A stretch of 47,642 nt of DNA from Leptolyngbya sp. (lineage in GTDB: Bacteria > Cyanobacteriota > Cyanobacteriia > Phormidesmidales > Phormidesmidaceae), in NCBI GenBank assembly GCA_003249105.1, contig QBLT01000008.1:1-47642 (forward strand), in the 5' to 3' direction. Positions 43,539 through 47,642 of this stretch are shown one piece after another. The notes under the pieces were generated by a model that worked only from the letters and a program-made list of their open reading frames with translations, was not told the origin of the DNA and did no database searches. A program made the translations under genes and the position numbers. Every line of letters begins with the position of its first letter. The stretch's first letter is position 1.

Positions 43539-43928
43539 TCAGTTTATCCCAGACTTATAGGGAGGCATTGGGCTAGTCGCCTCTGCATACTCTACCCGAT
43601 CGATCTTCAGCTCGCGCCCTGAGCGAATATCGCCCATGGGTGACTGGCAGGTAGGGCAAGCATATTGCAGCCCTATCTCAGGTCGATACTCGCTCTGGCA
43701 GTCGCGGCAAAAAGCCACCAGCGGCGTTTCGCGAATCACCAGCTCGGCCCCGTCTAAAAAGGTGCCTTTGGTCTGCACCTCAAAGGCAAACTGTAGACCC
43801 ACCGGCTCCACGCAGGTGAACTGGCCCACGGTGAGGTGAACCTTCTCGATCGCAGGCTGTCCCGGCTGCGCTTCCCACCAGTCGCGCACGGTGAGAATTA
43901 GCGCCTTGGTCATGTCGGTCTCATGCAT
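43539..43928 (-). CDS. ghaA: HypA-type nickel chaperone, probably for GdmH
   Basis: The 129-residue protein starts MHET, placing the nickel-binding His2 and Glu3 as in HypA. The zinc site is CRDC (74-77) and CPTC (91-94) within FCRDCQSEYRPEIGLQYACP. The preceding alpha/beta part is standard HypA (KVHLTVGQFTCVEPVGLQFAFE, abbreviated). HypA hands nickel to an apo-enzyme with the help of the GTPase HypB. The position after gdmH fits Synechocystis sll1078 (GhaA). The 120-base gap to gdmH holds an imperfect inverted repeat and no terminator. Confidence 0.9.
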   Translation of the reverse strand: MHETDMTKALILTVRDWWEAQPGQPAIEKVHLTVGQFTCVEPVGLQFAFEVQTKGTFLDGAELVIRETPLVAFCRDCQSEYRPEIGLQYACPTCQSPMGDIRSGRELKIDRVEYAEATSPMPPYKSGIN

Positions 43929-43967
43929 GGCGGAAAACAGGGAAGGTTGGGGAGGGGGAATGAGGGG

Positions 43968-44045
43968 TGTTGAGTTTTAAGTTCTTAGTTTTGAGTGTTG
44001 AGTTCTACTGATAGGGTTTTAACTCAGAATTCAAAACTCAAAACT
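43968..44045. repeat. AGTTTTGAG-type imperfect inverted repeat
   Basis: Arms AGTTTTGAGTGTTGAGTT (43987-44004) and AACTCAGAATTCAAAACT (44021-44038) are largely complementary and flanked by further GAGTTTTAAGTT-like repeats. This low-complexity family is common in cyanobacterial spacers. It lies between gdmH and ghaA and has no T-run, so it is probably a processing or folding element in the operon mRNA rather than a terminator. Confidence 0.6.
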
Positions 44046-44048
44046 TTC

Positions 44049-45245
44049 CTACTCCCAAGGCTCATCCACACTCATATTCGCCTCTTCATGGATGTAGCTG
44101 GGCTTCTCGCGGCGGGGCAGTTGACCTGACTTGACCAGGTGGGCCATGGTGTCGCAGATCACACGGGTGGCCATTAGGGAGGTCATGTCGCTGACGTCGT
44201 AGGGGGGCGAGACTTCCACCACTTCGATGCCGCAGACGGTGGTTTCCTGCACGATGCGCTTGAGCAGGTAGAGGGCCTCGCGGGGCAGCAGGCCGCCGGG
44301 TTCGGGCCAGCCGGTGCCGGGCACAAAGCCCGCGTCGATGCAGTCGATGTCGAAGCTGATCCAGACACAGTCGGTGCCGTCGGTGGCGCGGGCGATCGCA
44401 AAATCAGCGGCCGCATCCAGCCCCATTTCGGTGATGTCGGTGACGGTGAGAATGTTGGTGGCCCGCTCGCGACAGACCTTCACCCCCTGGCGGGGCACCT
44501 GCCAGCCGCCGATGCCCAGCTGCACCAGGTTTTTGGCCGGGGCGTTGGCCATGTTGGTAGCGTGGAACCAGGGGCAGGTGTGCATGCGCTCGTCCAGGTC
44601 GGTCTCCTGGGTGTCGACGTGGCGATCGAAGTGGATGATGCCGACTTTCTTGTCGCCCAGGTGGCGGCAAATGCCCCGCACCGTGGGGAAGCCAATGGAG
44701 TGGTCACCCCCCAGCAAAATTGGGAACGCGCCGGAGGCAAACACGTGGGCCACGCCCTTAGAAATCTGGTCGAAGGATTTTTCGTTGTTGGCCGGAATCG
44801 TGAAAATATCCCCCACGTCGCAGAGCTTGATGTTTTCGCGCAGATCGACACCCATCTCAAAGTTGTAGGGGGTGTAGAGGGCCGAGATGCGGCGAATGCC
44901 CTGGGGGCCAAAGCGGGTACCGGGGCGGTAGGTGGTGCCGCTGTCGTGGGGCACACCGACGATCGCCACATCGTATTCACCCACCTTGCGCACGTCTTCG
45001 ACGTAGGGCGCTTTGAGAAAGGTGTTGATGCCCGCGTAGTGGGGCAGCTCGCCGCGCGAAAAGGTGGGGATAGTGCGATCGCGAATACTCGCCGCCGCCT
45101 CCAGGCCATACTCTAGACCCTGGGAGACTTCCTGCTGCCAGCCCGTCATCGGCAGGCGGGATTCCATCTCTAGCGCCCGCTGGGCCTCGGTCGAGCTGCC
45201 GTCAGGGCTTTGAAATACTGGGTCATTGGATGGATCGGTAGTCAT
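44049..45245 (-). CDS. gdmH: Nickel-dependent guanidine hydrolase
   Basis: A 398-residue ureohydrolase (arginase/agmatinase fold) that should cut guanidine to urea and ammonium. The metal ligands are His182 (LGGDHSIG), Asp207 and Asp211 (IHFDRHVDTQETD) and Asp299/Asp301 (SFDIDCID). Arg208 replaces the usual Ala in HFDAH, as in Synechocystis GdmH (sll1077). The N-terminal block (MESRLPMTGWQQEV, TIPTFSRGELPHYAGINTF) and the WFHATNMANAP loop match that enzyme rather than agmatinases. It is preceded by a guanidine-I riboswitch and followed by HypA/HypB-type chaperone genes, which is the published GdmH context. Formerly annotated speB/agmatinase. Confidence 0.93.
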   Translation of the reverse strand: MTTDPSNDPVFQSPDGSSTEAQRALEMESRLPMTGWQQEVSQGLEYGLEAAASIRDRTIPTFSRGELPHYAGINTFLKAPYVEDVRKVGEYDVAIVGVPHDSGTTYRPGTRFGPQGIRRISALYTPYNFEMGVDLRENIKLCDVGDIFTIPANNEKSFDQISKGVAHVFASGAFPILLGGDHSIGFPTVRGICRHLGDKKVGIIHFDRHVDTQETDLDERMHTCPWFHATNMANAPAKNLVQLGIGGWQVPRQGVKVCRERATNILTVTDITEMGLDAAADFAIARATDGTDCVWISFDIDCIDAGFVPGTGWPEPGGLLPREALYLLKRIVQETTVCGIEVVEVSPPYDVSDMTSLMATRVICDTMAHLVKSGQLPRREKPSYIHEEANMSVDEPWE

Positions 45246-45303
45246 TGGAAAGCCTCGCAGGGTTGCACTAAGCCAAGTAAATCGCAGGTTTTGAGAAGTG
45301 AGC

Positions 45304-45367
45304 CAAAAAGCCCAGGAGATCTAAGCAGCAGCTCAATCTCACTGCTCCCCATCTATCTCCCGGGCTT
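45304..45367 (-). terminator. Riboswitch-controlled intrinsic terminator
   Basis: On the minus strand AAGCCCGGGAGAT of the aptamer 3' side can pair with ATCTCCTGGGCTT (45320-45308), followed by a T5 run. The enclosed loop holds its own AGCAG/CTGCT hairpin. Because the 5' arm is part of the aptamer core, terminator and ligand-bound aptamer exclude each other. Guanidine binding should therefore permit read-through into gdmH. Mechanism inferred from the pairing. Confidence 0.85.
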
Positions 45368-45450
45368 TTATCCCGCCGTGTAGTTGGCTATTACCAACCC
45401 GCCTCTCTCGGACCAGCCGTTTAGCAATCTGCCAAACCGGAACCCTAGAG
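45352..45450 (-). ncRNA. Guanidine-I (ykkC) riboswitch aptamer
   Basis: The minus strand carries the conserved ykkC blocks in order: CTCTAGGGTTCCGG (45450-45437), CTGGTCCGAGAGAGG (45416-45402) and ACACGGCGGGATAAAAGCCC with GGGAGAT (45381-45355). These form the guanidinium-binding core of guanidine-I riboswitches. It sits about 105-205 bases upstream of gdmH, whose product degrades guanidine, so ligand and gene agree. The expression platform is the overlapping terminator just downstream. Confidence 0.95.
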
Positions 45451-45500
45451 ACTTAAATTCAGTTTTAATGCCAACACTCTAAGCCCAGCCATCCCTGAGG

Positions 45501-46379
45501 TCAAGCCTCAAGGGGCACGGCATCCTGGGTCGTGTCAGAGGGGGTGACGGATCGATCCTTGGGGCGAAACAGGTGGATATGGTTGGGGTTATAGAGCTGC
45601 GATCGCACCTTTTGACCCCGCAGCGCTGGGCTGATTACGTAGAGCGTGGTGCGAATCAGATCTTTTTCGCGGGTGGTTTTGGCCATCTCGGAGAGCGGCA
45701 CCACCAGGAGCTGCTCGTCGGGCCAGCCGATGCGAAAGCAGATCGCCACCGGGGTATCTGGCTCGTAGTGCTTCAAAAGCTGTGCCTGGGATTCTTCTAC
45801 ATGGCGGGCGCTGAGGTAAAGGCACAGGCTAGTTTTGTGGGCGGCCAGGGAGGCTAAATCTTCCGCTGCGGGCACCTGAGTACGCCCGCTAATGCGGGTG
45901 AGAATGATCGACTGCACCAGCCCCGGAATGGTCAGCTCAGCATTGAGCTTCGCCGCTGCCGCCTGGTAGGCGCTGATTCCCGGTACTACCTCAAAGGGCA
46001 CCTCCGCCTCCGCTAGGGCTTGGATTTGCTCGTGAATGGCGCTGTAGAGGCTGGGATCACCCGATTGCAGCCGAATCACCGACTTTCCTGTCCGCACCCG
46101 CTCGACCATCAGCGGCAAAATGCTCTCCAGGGTCATCGTCGCGGTGCCAATGCGCTCGGCATCGGGGCGGGTCCACCCCAAAATTTGCTGGGGCACCAGG
46201 GAGTTGGCGTAGAGAATCACATCGGCCTGGCTTAACAGCCGCTGGGCTTTGACCGTCAGTAGTTCTGGGTCGCCTGGCCCCGCCCCCACGATATATACTC
46301 CCGGCGCTAGGGCTGCCCCCGCAGCATTCGCATAGGCAGGAAAATCTTGGATTCTAGATGAGGTCACAGGGCTAGCCAT
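45501..46379 (-). CDS. cobM: Precorrin-4 C11-methyltransferase
   Basis: A 292-residue SAM-dependent uroporphyrinogen-III-methylase-fold enzyme of cobalamin synthesis (CobM/CbiF), acting on precorrin-4 or cobalt-precorrin-4. The signatures are VYIVGAGPGDPELLTVKA near residue 28, SVIRLQSGDPSLYSAIHEQ (the second SAM-site loop) and VVPGISAYQAAAAKL. About 27 extra N-terminal residues and a C-terminal tail (RPKDRSVTPSDTTQDAV) are normal variation. ATG 46379. No other cob genes are adjacent. It ends just upstream of the guanidine riboswitch leader; the 50-base gap must contain that promoter. Confidence 0.93.
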   Translation of the reverse strand: MASPVTSSRIQDFPAYANAAGAALAPGVYIVGAGPGDPELLTVKAQRLLSQADVILYANSLVPQQILGWTRPDAERIGTATMTLESILPLMVERVRTGKSVIRLQSGDPSLYSAIHEQIQALAEAEVPFEVVPGISAYQAAAAKLNAELTIPGLVQSIILTRISGRTQVPAAEDLASLAAHKTSLCLYLSARHVEESQAQLLKHYEPDTPVAICFRIGWPDEQLLVVPLSEMAKTTREKDLIRTTLYVISPALRGQKVRSQLYNPNHIHLFRPKDRSVTPSDTTQDAVPLEA

Positions 46380-46743
46380 AGGGCAAAGGTCAACTATTCA
46401 CAGAGTCCCTGGATCATAGCCACTTTGTTTCAAGTATCTGTGAACCCTCGGTATTTTCCCGGAATTTAGCGGCGGTGCTAGGAGATTGGAGCGGTAGATG
46501 CACCCTGATTCAGACCCTTGAGGATAGCTAACTCAAGGGTCTTTTTTTGGCAAAGGTTTTCTCTTCTCCGCAAAGTTGATCGACGAAGTCGGTAGCCAGA
46601 GCGTGTGAGCAGCGGTGCACCACCGCCCAGCTGCGCCCTGGATGACCCACTTTAGCCGTTCATAGAAATAGTGCTGGTTTGCGCTAATCTGTGACAAATG
46701 CATCGAACGCAACACTAGATAGCTGGGTTCAGCAGTACGCGCC
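46380..46743. other. Intergenic region between divergent cobM and kinase genes
   Basis: These 364 bases hold the candidate small RNA at 46454-46548 and, further right, the presumed kinase promoter (a TAGATA-like box about 25 bases before the ATG). A minus-strand open frame (46533-46745) spans the terminator and the kinase start and is not credible. No tRNA was found. Confidence 0.55.
46454..46548 (+). ncRNA. Candidate small RNA, copy 2 of a two-copy element
   Basis: The element consists of TTTTCCCGGA (46454-46463), a 29-base spacer, GGTAGATGCACCCTGA (46493-46508), then a perfect 10-base stem GACCCTTGAG with CTCAAGGGTC (46513-46541) and seven T. The 16-mer and its order and spacing are the same as at 4672-4761, but the terminator stem differs. 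In this copy there is no upstream same-strand gene (cobM is divergent), so the terminator must belong to a short independent transcript. That supports an sRNA. No Rfam family was recognised. Confidence 0.6.
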
Positions 46744-47642
46744 ATGGCTGAAGCAGGACAGGGAGAACGATTGCTCGGAGGCCACTACCGAGTGCTGCGG
46801 CAGCTCAGCCGGGGCAGCTTTGGCGATACCTACCTAGCCGAAGACACCCACCGGTTTCAAGAACTCTGCGTTCTCAAGGAGTTTAACCCCCAGGTGCCCG
46901 GCAAGCTGGCTCTGGATAAAGCCCAGACCCTGTTTGAGCGCGAGGCCAGCATTCTCTATCAGATCAACCATCCCCAGGTGCCCCGGTTTCGCGAGCTGCT
47001 GCGGGATGAGGGACGGCTGTTCTTGGTGCAAGACTACGTCGAAGGCCCCAGCTACCGAGAGCTGCTCGATCGCCGTCGCGCTGTCGGTGAGCGCTTTAGC
47101 GAAGCGGAGGGGGTGCAGTTTTTAATGCAAACGCTGCCGCTGCTGCAATACCTGCACAGCATTGGCATCGTCCACCGCGATATTTCGCCCGATAACCTGA
47201 TTCAGCGCAATGCTGACGGTCGGCCGGTGCTGATCGACTTCGGCGGCGTCAAGCAGCTGGTGGTGAATGTGCGCTATCAGCTGGGGGTGGCCCAGCCCTA
47301 CCAGGCCACCGATGGTACCATCACCCGCCTGGGCACCGTGGGCTACGCTCCCGAAGAGCAGCTTGAATCGGGCCAGGTGAGCCCGGCCACCGACCTCTAC
47401 GCCCTGGGCATGACTACCCTGGTGCTGCTCACGGGCAAAGAACCCGACGCCCTCTACGACGATCGCCGCGATCGCTGGGCTTGGCCAGAACAGGTCGAGC
47501 TATCCGCTACGCTCAGCCAGGTGCTGACGCAGCTAGTGGCGCATGATCCGGGCGATCGCTACCAGTCTGCCGGGCAGGCGCTAGCTGCCCTCAACCTGGC
47601 CCACCCCGACCCGCTCTCAGCGGCCTGGTCGCAGCCCATGCC
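46744..47642 (+). CDS. Serine/threonine protein kinase, N-terminal part (runs off the window)
   Basis: The first 299 residues hold a Hanks-type kinase domain from about residue 15: glycine loop LSRGSFGDTYLAED, ATP-binding Lys45 (VLKEF), Glu67 in FEREASILYQI, catalytic loop IVHRDISPDNLI (Asp146), DFGG (Asp165) and the activation segment TVGYAPEEQLESGQVSPATDLYALGM (abbreviated). All active residues are present. The SPDN loop and the GVKQLV after DFG are typical of cyanobacterial SpkB-like kinases, whose C-terminal halves often carry WD40, pentapeptide or membrane segments. The C-terminal architecture is outside the window. ATG 46744 has no strong ribosome site. Confidence 0.92.
   Translation, partial: MAEAGQGERLLGGHYRVLRQLSRGSFGDTYLAEDTHRFQELCVLKEFNPQVPGKLALDKAQTLFEREASILYQINHPQVPRFRELLRDEGRLFLVQDYVEGPSYRELLDRRRAVGERFSEAEGVQFLMQTLPLLQYLHSIGIVHRDISPDNLIQRNADGRPVLIDFGGVKQLVVNVRYQLGVAQPYQATDGTITRLGTVGYAPEEQLESGQVSPATDLYALGMTTLVLLTGKEPDALYDDRRDRWAWPEQVELSATLSQVLTQLVAHDPGDRYQSAGQALAALNLAHPDPLSAAWSQPM

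Noticed and set aside
45462..45480. A GTN10AC (NtcA-like) sequence, GTTGGCATTAAAAC on the minus strand, upstream of the riboswitch
   Set aside because: The expected -10 box about 22 bases downstream would fall inside the riboswitch, so the geometry of an NtcA-activated promoter is not met. The loose consensus occurs often by chance.
46533..46745. A minus-strand 70-codon frame upstream of the kinase
   Set aside because: It crosses the rho-independent terminator and begins inside the kinase start, with no ribosome site or recognisable family.

Overview
The window looks like chromosomal DNA of a filamentous, non-heterocystous-type cyanobacterium (Leptolyngbya/Nodosilinea-like; the exact genus is an inference). 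The signs are a phycobilisome rod-core linker (cpcG), a cyanobacterial-length glgB, very frequent GCGATCGC (HIP1) octamers, PATAN-type response regulators, and an Hmp motility locus with hmpF, which is typical of filamentous forms. Most genes are housekeeping or conserved cyanobacterial genes. No tRNA, rRNA, CRISPR or prophage was recognised.

Layout. 1-3.8 kb: the end of an IS5-like element has cut a TetR-family gene. The TetR operator-like palindrome is intact, and a VOC/glyoxalase gene and glgB follow on the same strand. 3.9-15.1 kb: a PPC/TPR secreted protein, a candidate small RNA, cpcG, fumC, a PEP-CTERM protein, a NurA-domain nuclease, a ferrochelatase-like protein with a histidine-rich tail, a pentapeptide protein, a broken GNAT gene and glcD. 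15.2-27.6 kb: a complete chemotaxis-like operon on the minus strand (hmpA-hmpB-hmpC-hmpD-hmpE: PATAN-receiver, CheY, CheW, MCP, CheA hybrid), with the coiled-coil gene hmpF divergent across an intergenic region of over 800 bp. Together these genes should control type IV pilus-driven gliding and hormogonium motility.

27.6-42 kb: small conserved genes, a TM0106-type RecB-like nuclease, a cysteine/cystine C-S lyase, mnmG, an SDR, M28 and M23 peptidases, an unusual fusion of a PlsY-like membrane domain to a PEP-synthase/rifampin-phosphotransferase-like dikinase, and a Trypco1-domain protein.

42-45.5 kb: the most coherent accessory system. A guanidine-I (ykkC) riboswitch with an overlapping terminator precedes gdmH (nickel guanidine hydrolase), followed by its HypA/HypB-type nickel chaperones ghaA and ghaB. 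A TumA/TumE-type toxin-antitoxin pair sits between the two chaperone genes. The reading is that guanidine turns on the leader, GdmH hydrolyses guanidine, and GhaA/GhaB load nickel.

45.5-47.6 kb: cobM (cobalamin pathway), a second copy of the small-RNA-like element seen near 4.7 kb, and the 5' part of a serine/threonine protein kinase that runs off the window.
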